Shown here piece after piece: positions 54,626-63,053 of a DNA stretch of 64,000 bases. The notes under the pieces were generated by a model that had not been told where the DNA came from, ran no database searches, and worked only from the letters and a program-made list of their open reading frames with translations. The stretch's first letter is position 1; every line of letters begins with the position of its first letter. The stretch lies in assembly GCA_002159075.1 (NCBI GenBank), contig LZRT01000080.1:1-64000 (forward strand). The letters run 5' to 3'. The DNA is from Bacillus thermozeamaize. GTDB taxonomy: Bacteria; Bacillota; Bacilli; ZCTH02-B2. The translations under genes were made by a program, and so were the position numbers.

Positions 54626-55786
54626 TTATGCGTCAAGTTTTGAGGCACCTTTCAGCAATCGTTCGGGAAGAAAGTGGGCGCTTGCCACGGGTGGGCGCTG
54701 TCCCAGGATCCAGTGGGCGATCACTTCTCCGGAAACCGGCGCCAACAGGATGCCGTTCCGGAAATGTCCTGTCGCCACATAGAGTCCTTCGAACCCAGGC
54801 ACTGGACCTAGAACGGGAAGTGCATCCGGTGTCCGGGTGCGAATCCCAGACCAGGCGGAATGAAAGGGAAATCTCTTAATCTTGGGAACCAGCTTGCCGG
54901 CTCGTTCCAGAATTTTCACGAGAGATTCGGCAGGTACCGCATCGGTCTTAGCACCGGCTTCCTCGGTCGTCCCTACGATGAGCCGACCGTCCTCTTTTGG
55001 CGTCAGATACCATCCCGTGCCGAAAAGCGTTCTCTTTTCCCATGGCTCTTCAGGGTAAAGCGCACAAACGGTTCCACGGACCGGTTCCAGGGGAAGTTCC
55101 CCGCCCAGCGGGGCCATGAGCGCCGGAACCGACATGCCTCCGGCAAGCACCACCCGGTCAGCAGTCATCGCGCCATCCGACGTTTGAACGCCATAAACAC
55201 GCGATCCTTCGCTCAATAACGCGACAACAGGGGTCCCCTCGACCACTTGAACGCCATGCAGGCATGCTGAACGGCGCAACGCCTGCACCGCCTGGGCCGC
55301 GTCAATTTGATGGTCATCCGGCACATAGAGGGCACCGCAGACGGAATCGCTCAGTCCAAGAACAAGGGATCTCAGTTTCTGCGCGTCCAGCCACTCCCCG
55401 CCCAGTCCCTTGCGCTTTTGCCACTCAAGACGATCCTGAAGTTGCTCCGCCTCTTGAGGAGTCTCAGCAATCCTGAAAATCCCCTCTTTCCGGTAGCCGA
55501 ACCCAATCCCGCTCTCTTCCGGTATGATCTCAGCCCACTCCTGCCATAACCTTCGGCTTTCGATCTGCAAGTCGAAAAAGGGTCCGTCTTCCTCAGTCTC
55601 TACTTGCGCTGCCAACATCCCGGCCGCTGCACGAGAAGCTCCCGATCCGACGTGTGTCCGTTCCAACAACATCACCTTGACTCCCCGAACCGCCAGTTGT
55701 CTGGCAATGGCAAGCCCGATGATGCCTCCACCCACTACCAGAACTTCCGCCGTACGGGTCGTGGCCCCTTTTTCCTTTACTGGCAT
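54626..55786 (-). CDS. thiO: Glycine oxidase ThiO
   Basis: FAD-dependent D-amino-acid/glycine oxidase of 386 residues producing iminoglycine for the thiazole of thiamin. N-terminal FAD motif VLVVGGGIIGLAIARQLA, VMLLERTHVGSGASRAAAGML, the family segment GTGWYLTPKEDGRLIVGTT (in part) and the C-terminal GLYVATGHFRNGILLAP with the Gly-His-x-Arg-x-Gly motif. No other thi gene is nearby. Its RBS (GGGAGGATG) is rather far from the ATG. It also fits the amino-nitrogen theme of the region. Confidence 0.93.
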   Translation of the reverse strand: MPVKEKGATTRTAEVLVVGGGIIGLAIARQLAVRGVKVMLLERTHVGSGASRAAAGMLAAQVETEEDGPFFDLQIESRRLWQEWAEIIPEESGIGFGYRKEGIFRIAETPQEAEQLQDRLEWQKRKGLGGEWLDAQKLRSLVLGLSDSVCGALYVPDDHQIDAAQAVQALRRSACLHGVQVVEGTPVVALLSEGSRVYGVQTSDGAMTADRVVLAGGMSVPALMAPLGGELPLEPVRGTVCALYPEEPWEKRTLFGTGWYLTPKEDGRLIVGTTEEAGAKTDAVPAESLVKILERAGKLVPKIKRFPFHSAWSGIRTRTPDALPVLGPVPGFEGLYVATGHFRNGILLAPVSGEVIAHWILGQRPPVASAHFLPERLLKGASKLDA

Positions 55787-55918
55787 CGTTCTTTCATCCT
55801 CCCCCTCCTGTGGATATGAAGAACACTATGATTATACACCTCTCCCGCATGTTTTGGATGAGTTTCCGGCTCCTCTCGTTTTCGAAAAAGCTTTGGCTCA
55901 TCAGTTTCTTCCCGTCTA

Positions 55919-55947
55919 TTGACACACCCGGCACTGCCAAGTATAAT
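55919..55947 (+). promoter_or_regulatory. Consensus promoter of amtB-glnB
   Basis: TTGACA (55919-55924) and TATAAT (55942-55947) are spaced 17 bases, a perfect sigma-A promoter. Such strength implies that control lies downstream, in the leader. Confidence 0.85.
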
Positions 55948-55956
55948 CTGGGTGTA

Positions 55957-55996
55957 GGCAACGGTGCCCCTGTGAGCGAAGGCTCACGGGGGCTTT
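55957..55996 (+). promoter_or_regulatory. amtB leader element 1: hexaloop hairpin overlapping a terminator
   Basis: GGC-AACGGT-GCC (55957-55968) is a small hairpin with A at loop position 1 and G at position 4. Its 3' arm is the beginning of a 12-bp terminator stem (GCCCCTGTGAGC with GCTCACGGGGGC, 55966-55993, loop GAAG) followed by TTTCGCGTTT. Only one of the two structures can form fully. Confidence 0.7.
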
Positions 55997-56018
55997 CGCG
56001 TTTGTAGTGGGCAGTAGT

Positions 56019-56068
56019 GGGCAATGAAGCCCCTGCGAGCATACAGCTCGCAGGGGCTTTTCCATTTG
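56019..56068 (+). promoter_or_regulatory. amtB leader element 2: second hexaloop hairpin/terminator
   Basis: GGGC-AATGAA-GCCC (56019-56032), again with A1 and G4, shares its 3' arm with the terminator GCCCCTGCGAGC-ATACA-GCTCGCAGGGGC (56029-56057), followed by TTTTCCATTTG. It is a second, serial copy of element 1. Confidence 0.7.
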
Positions 56069-56116
56069 TTGCAACAAGGAACAGGGATTCATCATTCCGG
56101 AAAGAGGTGGTCAGAC

Positions 56117-57535
56117 ATGCAAAATCGTCCAACAAAGAAACTGGGGGCTGCCGGCATGGCCGCAGCAATCCTGTGGCTGATTGCAGCGGTACCGGCGCTG
56201 GCCCAGGAAACGGAACCCGCCGCGATCAACAGCGGCGACACCGCCTGGGTGCTCATCTCCAGCGCCCTGGTCATGGCGATGGTCGTCCCCGGGCTGGCCT
56301 TCTTCTACGGGGGGCTGGTCAGCCAGCGCAACGCGCTGTCGACGTTGATGCACAGCTTTTTCATTCTCGCCCTTGTGGCTGTCCAATGGGTCTTGTGGGG
56401 ATACACCCTCTCCTTCGGTTCCGACATCGGAGGGGTCATCGGCGGGCTGGACTTTTTGGGATTCAATGGCGTAGGCCAAGAGCCCAACGGCTCCGCCACC
56501 GTCCCCCACCTTGCCTTTGCCGCCTTCCAAGGCATGTTTGCCGCCATCACCGCGGCCTTGATCACGGGCGGCTTTGCCGAACGCATGCGCTTCCCGGCCT
56601 TCATCCTCTTCTCGTTGCTCTGGACCACCCTGATTTATGACCCTCTCTCCCACATGGTGTGGGGCGGCGGATGGCTGGCGGGGCTCGGCGCCCTGGACTT
56701 CGCTGGGGGTACCGTGGTGCACATCAGCTCCGGGGTTTCGGCTCTGGTGGCGGCGTATGTCATCGGCAGGCGTCACGGCTTTCCTGGGTCGGTCAGCCCG
56801 CCTCACAATGTGCCCTTCACGGTGCTGGGTGCCGCCTTGCTGTGGTTTGGCTGGTTCGGGTTCAACGCTGGCAGCGCCCTGGCCGCCAACGGCCTGGCTT
56901 CCCACGCCTTCGTGGTGACCCACACGGCCACGGGGGCAGCGACGCTGGCCTGGGTGGCCATTGAATGGGCCCTGCGGGGCAAGCCCACCGTCCTGGGGGC
57001 GGCTACCGGAGCGGTGGCTGGCCTGGTGGCCATCACCCCGGCGGCGGGCTATGTGGACGTGTTGTCCTCCCTGGCCATTGGCGTGGGAGGGGGCCTGGTT
57101 GGGTATTGGGGCGTCAACTGGCTCAAGGCGAGGCTGGGGGCGGACGACGCGCTGGACGTGTTCGGTGTGCACGGGCTGGCGGGAACCTGGGGTGCTTTGG
57201 CCACAGGAATCTTCGCCAACACGGCGGTCAACCCGGCCGGTGCAGACGGGCTTTTGTTTGGGAATCCGTCCCAGTTCGTGGCGCAGCTCATCAGCGTGGC
57301 GGCTGCGTGGGCCATGGCGGCGGCAGGCACCTACGTGATTCTCAAGCTGGTGGGAGCCATCACGCCGTTGCGGGTTACCCGCGAGGAAGAACTGGCCGGC
57401 CTGGACCAGACCCAGCACGGCGAGAAGGCCTACAACCTGTCCACGACGGTTCTGGGGCATGCCGCATCTGCAATTGACATAGACGCAGCCACAGCCAAAG
57501 CAGGGAATCCGGCAGACACCAGTCTGTCATCATAG
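56117..57535 (+). CDS. amtB: Ammonium transporter
   Basis: About 472 residues. A signal peptide (AAILWLIAAVPALAQ) is followed by the Amt fold of eleven helices: DTAWVLISSALVMAMVVPGL (in part), FFYGGLVSQRN, the pore segment VLWGYTLSFG, the paired-histidine regions (VVHISSGVSALVAAYVIGRR; GVHGLAGTWGALATGIF) and a C-terminal tail. The ATG at 56117 has AAAGAGGTGG upstream. Cotranscribed with the P-II gene 100 bases downstream, which blocks the channel when nitrogen is ample. Expression depends on reading through two leader terminators. Confidence 0.96.
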   Translation: MQNRPTKKLGAAGMAAAILWLIAAVPALAQETEPAAINSGDTAWVLISSALVMAMVVPGLAFFYGGLVSQRNALSTLMHSFFILALVAVQWVLWGYTLSFGSDIGGVIGGLDFLGFNGVGQEPNGSATVPHLAFAAFQGMFAAITAALITGGFAERMRFPAFILFSLLWTTLIYDPLSHMVWGGGWLAGLGALDFAGGTVVHISSGVSALVAAYVIGRRHGFPGSVSPPHNVPFTVLGAALLWFGWFGFNAGSALAANGLASHAFVVTHTATGAATLAWVAIEWALRGKPTVLGAATGAVAGLVAITPAAGYVDVLSSLAIGVGGGLVGYWGVNWLKARLGADDALDVFGVHGLAGTWGALATGIFANTAVNPAGADGLLFGNPSQFVAQLISVAAAWAMAAAGTYVILKLVGAITPLRVTREEELAGLDQTQHGEKAYNLSTTVLGHAASAIDIDAATAKAGNPADTSLSS

Positions 57536-57634
57536 GACAGGCAACAACAAAAGGGCCCGAAAAGCGAACAGAAGTTGAACAGTAGAAACATGGGAAACAA
57601 AACTTGAAAACGCGAATAAGGAGGCAGGCGAGCG

Positions 57635-57985
57635 ATGAAGATGCTGACGATCGTCATTCGTCCGGAGAAGTTTGGCGACATTGTGGCGGCGCTGCGAAAA
57701 GCAGGCGTGACAGGGATGACCGTCACGGAGGTGCGGGGACAGGGGTATCAGAAAGAAATGCCCCAAATTTACCGGAGCATGTCGTATCAGGCTGAGTTTG
57801 TGCAGAAGGTCAAGATTGAAACCGTGGTGCCGGACGACCGGGTGGAGAAGGTTTTGCAGGCCGCCGTGACGGCGGCCCGGACGGGCCAAGTGGGCGACGG
57901 CAAGGTCTTCGTAACGGATGTGGTGGACGCCGTACGTGTGCGCACCGGAGAGCGGGGCGACGCTGCTGTGCTCGGCCCGGGTTAG
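57635..57985 (+). CDS. glnB: Nitrogen regulatory protein P-II (GlnB/GlnK)
   Basis: 116 residues, trimeric sensor of ATP/ADP and 2-oxoglutarate. MKMLTIVIRPEKFGDIVAAL at the start, the T-loop (GQGYQKEMPQIYRSMSYQAEF) with a Tyr near position 53, the B-loop TGQVGDGKVFV and the C-terminal TGERGDAAV. Coupling to amtB indicates the GlnK role of gating ammonium uptake. Whether the T-loop Tyr is uridylylated cannot be told. AAGGAGGCAGGCG precedes the ATG. Confidence 0.96.
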   Translation: MKMLTIVIRPEKFGDIVAALRKAGVTGMTVTEVRGQGYQKEMPQIYRSMSYQAEFVQKVKIETVVPDDRVEKVLQAAVTAARTGQVGDGKVFVTDVVDAVRVRTGERGDAAVLGPG

Positions 57986-58201
57986 GACGAGGTGAGTCGC
58001 AACCCCTCCCCCCCTTAATTCGGAATCCCCCATTGATATTATATTGATATTATGTAATAAGACATATCGTGATGGCACTCGTAATGGTCCCAAGACATCC
58101 GGCGAATCCCTGCATCTATGCTCCTTACAAATTTTGAAGAAAATAAATCATCTAAACAAGTTGGCGCGAAAATGGATAAAAAGAACAACATAAAATGTCT
58201 A

Positions 58202-58251
58202 AAAGCCGATGCAGAACAAAGAAATTGCTCCTGATTCTGCCCGGCTTTTTC
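58202..58251. terminator. Bidirectional terminator between glnB and hisF
   Basis: AAAGCCG-x2-GCAGAA and TTCTGC-x-CGGCTTT pair around an 18-base loop, with T runs on both strands. It separates the convergent amtB-glnB and hisHF units. The stretch 57986-58201 is AT-rich, holds a tandem ATTGATATTAT pair and shows no gene. Confidence 0.75.
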
Positions 58252-58317
58252 TTTTATATCTGCTTCATAGACAAGTTGTGATACACATATTTATTTCTAT
58301 CCTACGGTTAGCAGCCC

Positions 58318-59082
58318 TTACCAGCGCACCGGTATGCCCCTCTCTGCCAGGTACGCCTTGGCTTCGGCCACCGTATGCTGCCCGGAATGAAAGATGGAAG
58401 CGACCAGCGCCGCATCGGCCCGGCCTTCCGTCAGCACAGTTGCGAGGTGCTCCAGGGTGCCGGCGCCACCCGAGGCGATGACCGGGATGCCGACCACATC
58501 GGCGAGCCGGCGGTGCAATTCCAAGTCGTATCCGGCCCTGGTCCCGTCAGTATCCAGTGAGGTGACCAGAAGCTCACCCGCACCAAGCCTTTCAGCCTGT
58601 TCTGCCCAACGCAAGGCGTCCAAGCCGGTGGGTGTCCGTCCGCCGTGCAGGTATACCTCCCACCATCCTTCGGGACGCCACTTGGCATCAATCGCGACAA
58701 CGATACACTGGCTCCCGAACGCTTCCGCCCCCGCTTGGATCAAGTCCGGGTTTTGCACCGCCGCCGTGTTGACGCTCACCTTGTCGGCACCGGCCCGGAG
58801 CACCGCCCGCATATCGTCTGTGGAACGGATTCCCCCGCCCACAGTGAGCGGGATGAACACCTCTTCAGCCGCCTGGGCGATCACGTCCAGCATGATCTTG
58901 CGGCCCTCCACCGAAGCCGAAATGTCAAGAAACACCACCTCATCGGCACCTTCTTCATCATACTTTCTTGCCAACTCGACCGGGTCGCCGGCATCCCAGC
59001 GATTTTCGTGGAAGCGCACGTTCTTGACCACCCGCCCATGATCGATGTCCAAGCAGGGAATGATGCGCTTCGCAAGCAACAT
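58318..59082 (-). CDS. hisF: Imidazole glycerol phosphate synthase cyclase subunit
   Basis: 254 residues, TIM barrel that closes the imidazole ring of histidine and releases [22 protein letters not shown] carries catalytic Asp11; [22 protein letters not shown] is the first phosphate site and [18 protein letters not shown] the second catalytic Asp. The ATG at 59082 has GAGAGGAG upstream. hisH precedes it by about 155 bases that contain a 21-bp tandem repeat. No other his gene is in the window. Confidence 0.96.
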   Translation of the reverse strand: MLLAKRIIPCLDIDHGRVVKNVRFHENRWDAGDPVELARKYDEEGADEVVFLDISASVEGRKIMLDVIAQAAEEVFIPLTVGGGIRSTDDMRAVLRAGADKVSVNTAAVQNPDLIQAGAEAFGSQCIVVAIDAKWRPEGWWEVYLHGGRTPTGLDALRWAEQAERLGAGELLVTSLDTDGTRAGYDLELHRRLADVVGIPVIASGGAGTLEHLATVLTEGRADAALVASIFHSGQHTVAEAKAYLAERGIPVRW

Positions 59083-59119
59083 GGCCAACTCCTCTCACCC
59101 CCTTGCTCAGTCGGTCTGT

Positions 59120-59161
59120 TCTACCTCCACTGGAACCATCTCTACCTCCACCGGAACCATC
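59120..59161 (-). repeat. 21-bp tandem repeat between hisH and hisF
   Basis: Two copies of a 21-base unit (TCTACCTCCACTGGAACCATC) differ by one base. Confidence 0.85.
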
Positions 59162-59238
59162 AACGCGTTCCCTTTGGTCTTGCGTTCACGGCCACCGCCT
59201 TGTCCAGCTATTGTACAAGCATCATTCTGTACATGCCA

Positions 59239-59877
59239 TCATGACGAAAGCGATGCCTCCTGGCGCCACGCCTTCACCATGCGCAGCCAATTTCCCAGGA
59301 GTTGAAGCCCTGCCGCCGAAGACTTTTCCGGGTGGAACTGCATTCCCACCACGTTTCCGTGAGCTACAATGGAGGGAAATGCGCGGCCATACTCGGTCAC
59401 AGCGATCACGTCATTCGGGTCCTGCGCTTCGACCGCGAAGGAGTGGACAAAATAGCACCAAATCCCCGCTTCCAATCCCTCGCAGATGGGATGCGGGATG
59501 CGTGGCACCACCTGATTCCAACCAATATGGGGCAGCTTGACCGCATCCGGCAGGCGGGTCACCTGTCCGGGCAGAAGCCCCAGGCCCGGGGTCGGTTGCC
59601 ATTCTTCGCTGCTATCGAAGAATAGCTGCATCCCCAGGCAGATGCCAAGAAGAGGTGTCTGTCGTGCCGCCAACTCTCGCAGGCACTCCACCAGACCGTG
59701 GCGCTGGAGGTATTCCATGGCGGCAGGAAACGCTCCGACGCCCGGCAGGACGACACCTGCGGCAAACATCAGTTCCTCCGGCGAAATGGTCAAGCAAGCA
59801 TCGGCCCCGAGCCGCATGAGCGCCTTTTGCACACTGCGAAGGTTCCCAAGGCCTGTATCTACAATGGCAATGCGCAT
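59239..59877 (-). CDS. hisH: Imidazole glycerol phosphate synthase glutaminase subunit
   Basis: 212 residues, class I amidotransferase giving ammonia to HisF. MRIAIVDTGLGNLRSVQKAL at the start, LPGVGAFPAAMEYL (oxyanion region), nucleophile Cys in GICLGMQLFFDSSEE and His/Glu in GMQFHPEKSSAAG. AAGGAGAG precedes the ATG. The start region and the bases before it have a degenerate second copy upstream of the ANTAR gene. Confidence 0.96.
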   Translation of the reverse strand: MRIAIVDTGLGNLRSVQKALMRLGADACLTISPEELMFAAGVVLPGVGAFPAAMEYLQRHGLVECLRELAARQTPLLGICLGMQLFFDSSEEWQPTPGLGLLPGQVTRLPDAVKLPHIGWNQVVPRIPHPICEGLEAGIWCYFVHSFAVEAQDPNDVIAVTEYGRAFPSIVAHGNVVGMQFHPEKSSAAGLQLLGNWLRMVKAWRQEASLSS

Positions 59878-60009
59878 TGCTAACTAGCTCTCCTTCCTAG
59901 AAGCTCAATCTCAAAGGCCAGGATCTGGGGCCAGTTTCTTGGCAAATCCTTTTTGGAGCAGCAATCAAACAGACCGTTCATCGCCTAGGCAACGAAAAGC
60001 GGATCCCTG
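59864..60009. repeat. Copy A of an imperfect duplication flanking the ANTAR gene
   Basis: Contains the hisH start and upstream blocks AGCTCTCCTTCCT, GGCCAGGATCTGGGGCCA and GCGGATCCCTG in the same order as copy B at 60784-61028. Confidence 0.75.
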
Positions 60010-60044
60010 GATATGGGGGAACGTGGTACCCTCGTTCCTCCAGG
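60006..60044. other. Long inverted repeat between hisH and the ANTAR gene
   Basis: CCTGGA...TCCAGG encloses GGAACG...CGTTCC around a nine-base loop. Without a T run it is not a clear terminator; it may be an operator or a structured 5' end of the hisHF message. Confidence 0.5.
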
Positions 60045-60102
60045 ACAACTTTTTGCAGGGTTACCGGGGCAAATTTGCGGAGATAAGGCAATGGAAAGAA
60101 GG

Positions 60103-60759
60103 CTATTGATCATGAGAAGCATATTCGATAATACTCTGAGCAATCTCGCGCAGCGGCTTTCGCTGCCGCATGGCGGTATCCCTTAACCTCTTGTAAGCCA
60201 CCGATTCGGACAGGTCAAAACGATCCATGAGAATACCCTTGGCCCGCTCGATGAGTTTGCGATCCTCCAGCTTGCGGACCGCCTCCTCCATTTCCTGCCT
60301 GGCCGTACGCAGTCGCTCGGCCGTCGTGACCAGAGACCGGCAGACAGCAACCACTTGCCAGCGAGGAACGTCCTGGGAGAGTACGGTCCAGGCGGGCCAG
60401 TCCTCGGAGTCCAAGTGCACCCAAAGATTCTCGGGTTCACTGGCCGGCCCGCCGGAGCGCCCCAACCCGTCCCCGCCGCCTTCACTCCCAGGCTTGCCCA
60501 TCTTGGAAATGCACGGTTCACTGATCCAAAGCACCGGCCGCCCCGTCAGGCGGCCCAGGGTCCGCGTGCGTTCGGCCACATGTTCGACCCCAGCCACCCG
60601 TAAGACAAACAGATCCGCTTCCTGATGGGTGAACCAATCATCAGAGGGCCACTCCAACTGTATGAGAATAGGCCACCCCGTCTCCACCAATCCCCGCGGC
60701 AGACGGGCAGCGGGATCGGAGGAATCAAAACCAAGTGCCACGACTTCCAATTGGTTCAT
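60103..60759 (-). CDS. ANTAR-domain RNA-binding antitermination regulator
   Basis: About 218 residues. An N-terminal domain (1-140) of no recognised family, perhaps a degenerate receiver because no phosphoacceptor is evident, leads into a coiled coil (about 144-168) and a C-terminal ANTAR domain (about 155-213): DRKLIERAKGILMDRF, LSESVAYKRLRDTAMRQR, LREIAQSIIEYA. ANTAR proteins such as EutV and NasR bind hexaloop hairpins in leader RNA and prevent terminators from forming. ATG 60759 has AGGGG eight bases upstream. It lies between amtB-glnB and glnA, whose leaders both carry such hairpins. The 5' flank 60760-61287 holds no gene. Confidence 0.85.
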   Translation of the reverse strand: MNQLEVVALGFDSSDPAARLPRGLVETGWPILIQLEWPSDDWFTHQEADLFVLRVAGVEHVAERTRTLGRLTGRPVLWISEPCISKMGKPGSEGGGDGLGRSGGPASEPENLWVHLDSEDWPAWTVLSQDVPRWQVVAVCRSLVTTAERLRTARQEMEEAVRKLEDRKLIERAKGILMDRFDLSESVAYKRLRDTAMRQRKPLREIAQSIIEYASHDQ

Positions 60760-60783
60760 CGGGATTCCCCTACCTTTGTCCCC

Positions 60784-61028
60784 TATGGCAATCCGCATGG
60801 CAAACCAGCTCTCCTTCCTGATGACCGCCCAGAAGGTTCCTGATCCTTTGGTCCTGTTCGCGGGAGCAGTCCAATCGCTGGCCACAGTCGATGGCACATG
60901 TGCAATTTACATCTTAGAACCACAATGTTGACGGCCAGGATCCGGGGCCACCATTTCTCAAACATCTTTTGAAATAACGGCTGTCAGAATCCCATTCAAG
61001 CGCCTAGACAATGAACAGCGGATCCCTG
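60784..61028. repeat. Copy B of the imperfect duplication flanking the ANTAR gene
   Basis: Repeats in order the blocks of copy A (AGCTCTCCTTCCT, GGCCAGGATCCGGGGCCA, AGCGGATCCCTG) but with about 100 extra bases after the first block. Confidence 0.7.
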
Positions 61029-61287
61029 TCTCGTTTACCATTGCCTACACTCAGGTCAATCAATATGTTCAGACTGCCTGCGCAGACACCGGATGCGACT
61101 TCGATCAGTGCTGCGATCATCGTGTTACAGAAACTGCAAACGAGCGAGCCGGCACCTGGATGCCCCCCGTAATGGGTTCCTGGTACCGGCCTCCCCGCCC
61201 AGCATCGCCGGCCGACGGCCATCGACGTTCCCCCGCAGATGGCCGCAAACCGTTCCAACGTGTTTTGCTCTTTCTCAACACCTCATC

Positions 61288-62640
61288 TCAATACTTCATC
61301 AGGTACTCCTGCAGCTCCCACGGCGTAATCTGGGTCCGGTAAACCTCCCACTCGATTTTCTTCGCTTCCAGGTAACGGGAAGCCACATGGGGACCAAGCG
61401 CATCAAGGATCACCGCATCTTGCTCGAGAGCCTGAATGGCTTCCGCCAGTGAACCCGGCAGGCTGGCAATGCCCCGTTCCTCCCGCTCGGCAGCGGTCAT
61501 CCGGTAGATGTTCCCTTCCACAGGCTCGGGCGGCATCAGGCCGCGCTTGATCCCATCCAACCCCGCCTTCAGCGCGACGGCAAGAGCCAGGTAAGGGTTG
61601 GCTGAGGGATCGGGCGAACGAAGCTCAATCCGCGTGCTGAGCTTTCGCTTGGCTGGAATACGGATCATGGGGCTGCGGTTGCGGTGAGCCCAGGTCACGT
61701 AGATTGGCGCCTCATGCCCTGGGACGAGCCGTTTGTATGAGTTTACCAGCGGGTTTGTCACTGCCGTGATCGCCTGCGCGTGTTCGATGAGCCCGGCGAT
61801 AAACTGTTTCGCGACGATGCTCAGTTGATCCGGCGTTTCAGGGTCGTAAAAAGCGTTCTCGTTGTTGCGGAAGAGCGACAGGTGCAGATGCATGCCTGAA
61901 CCATTCTCACCGTAGAGCGGTTTCGGCATGAAGGTGGCATGAAGTCCGTGCTTCAGGGCGATGGTACGTACCACAAAGCGGAAAGTGGCAATGTTATCTG
62001 CCGTAGTGATGGCGTCCGCGTATTTAAAATCGATCTCGTGCTGGGACGGCGCCACTTCATGGTGTGCAGCCTCGATCTCGAAACCCATCTCTTGCAAAGT
62101 GAGAACAATTTCCGCCCGCACTTCCTCATCCATGTCCACCGGCGCCAGGTCAAAATAACCAGCGCGGTCCATGCTCGCCGGCTGTGCCTGCTCGGCCTCT
62201 GAACGCTTGAACAGGAAAAACTCCGGTTCCGGCCCCACGTTCATGGAGTAACCCATCTCGGCCGCTTCGGCTGCCGCACGCTTAAGTACATAGCGGGGAT
62301 CACCTTCGAAGGGAGTGCCGTCAGGGTTATAGACGTCGCAGATCAAACGAGCGGTCCGCCGGCCCTCACGGGTCTTCCAGGGAAGGATCACGAAGGTGTC
62401 GGGGTCAGGCGACAAGTACATGTCCGATTCCTCGATGCGGACAAACCCCTCAATGGACGAACCGTCGAACATCATTTCGCCTGCCAGTGCCTTATCGATC
62501 TGCTCTGCAGGGATCTCCACGTGCTTGACCGTGCCTAAGATGTCGGTGAACTGCAGGCTGATGGTGCCGATGTTCATGTCACGAATCGCCGCTTTGATGT
62601 CTTCAGCTTTCTTGATGGCGTCAGGTTTCATGGCTGTCAT
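61288..62640 (-). CDS. glnA: Glutamine synthetase type I
   Basis: ATP-dependent formation of glutamine from glutamate and ammonia; dodecamer. About 450 residues, GSI-alpha length. N-terminal beta-grasp ([16 protein letters not shown]), [20 protein letters not shown] (in part; the Arg used in Bacillus feedback inhibition), [11 protein letters not shown], the ATP region [17 protein letters not shown] and the Glu-flap/Arg segment ([10 protein letters not shown]). No adenylylation Tyr motif of the GSI-beta type is obvious. ATG 62640 follows GGAGGAG. Controlled by the leader terminator at 62810-62837. Confidence 0.97.
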   Translation of the reverse strand: MTAMKPDAIKKAEDIKAAIRDMNIGTISLQFTDILGTVKHVEIPAEQIDKALAGEMMFDGSSIEGFVRIEESDMYLSPDPDTFVILPWKTREGRRTARLICDVYNPDGTPFEGDPRYVLKRAAAEAAEMGYSMNVGPEPEFFLFKRSEAEQAQPASMDRAGYFDLAPVDMDEEVRAEIVLTLQEMGFEIEAAHHEVAPSQHEIDFKYADAITTADNIATFRFVVRTIALKHGLHATFMPKPLYGENGSGMHLHLSLFRNNENAFYDPETPDQLSIVAKQFIAGLIEHAQAITAVTNPLVNSYKRLVPGHEAPIYVTWAHRNRSPMIRIPAKRKLSTRIELRSPDPSANPYLALAVALKAGLDGIKRGLMPPEPVEGNIYRMTAAEREERGIASLPGSLAEAIQALEQDAVILDALGPHVASRYLEAKKIEWEVYRTQITPWELQEYLMKY

Positions 62641-62799
62641 GCGCTTTTCTCCTCCCGTCACATCGTTGCTTCGGCTCCAGGCCCCGACTGCCGACGGCTG
62701 TTCCTCCTTCCGGCCGAGAGCCGAAGGATAAAATAGGGTTCTAAACCCGAACTCACCGGCATCACAGGCCAGAGCCATAAGAATCATTTAGATTCGGAA

Positions 62800-62847
62800 A
62801 AATGGAAACGCCCCCGCGATCTGTAAATCGCGGGGGCGCCATTGCCC
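62800..62847 (-). promoter_or_regulatory. glnA leader element: hexaloop hairpin overlapping a terminator
   Basis: GGGC-AATGGC-GCCC (62847-62834) has A at loop position 1 and G at 4. Its 3' arm starts the terminator GCCCCCGCGAT-TTACAG-ATCGCGGGGGC (62837-62810), followed by GTTTCCATTTTTCC. Layout and spacing equal those of the two amtB elements. The remaining leader to 62641 contains a further stem (CTTCGGCTC/GAGCCGAAG). Confidence 0.7.
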
Positions 62848-62855
62848 ATGCCACT

Positions 62856-62884
62856 AGTATACGTAACTTTGCCGATGGTGTCAA
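62856..62884 (-). promoter_or_regulatory. Consensus promoter of glnA
   Basis: TTGACA (62884-62879) and TATACT (62861-62856) are spaced 17 bases on the minus strand; the hexaloop hairpin starts nine bases after the -10 box. Confidence 0.85.
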
Positions 62885-63053
62885 TAGACCGCGATCACGC
62901 AGGTATAAATTTACTGAACGAAAAGGTTTACTGAAAGAAAAGGGGATCTTCATGTTGCAGCATTTGGCATTTGGCAAAACACATCCATAGCAATAGCCTT
63001 CATGCGCGAAAACGTCACAACTGACGGACCACATCAAGGTGTGAGGCGGTGGC

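Noticed and set aside
55966-56057. The two GC-rich hairpins before amtB as ordinary terminators of an upstream plus-strand gene
   Set aside because: The upstream gene thiO is on the minus strand and a consensus plus-strand promoter lies directly before them, so they belong to the amtB leader.
60018-60044. T-box-like string GTGGTACC...CCTCCAGGAC on the plus strand between hisH and the ANTAR gene
   Set aside because: No plus-strand gene follows, the GCG part of the T-box is missing, and the bases are explained by a long inverted repeat.
62810-62837. A second canonical ANTAR hairpin (P2) within the glnA terminator
   Set aside because: The loop is TTACAG, which lacks A1 and G4; only the first hairpin fits the ANTAR rule.
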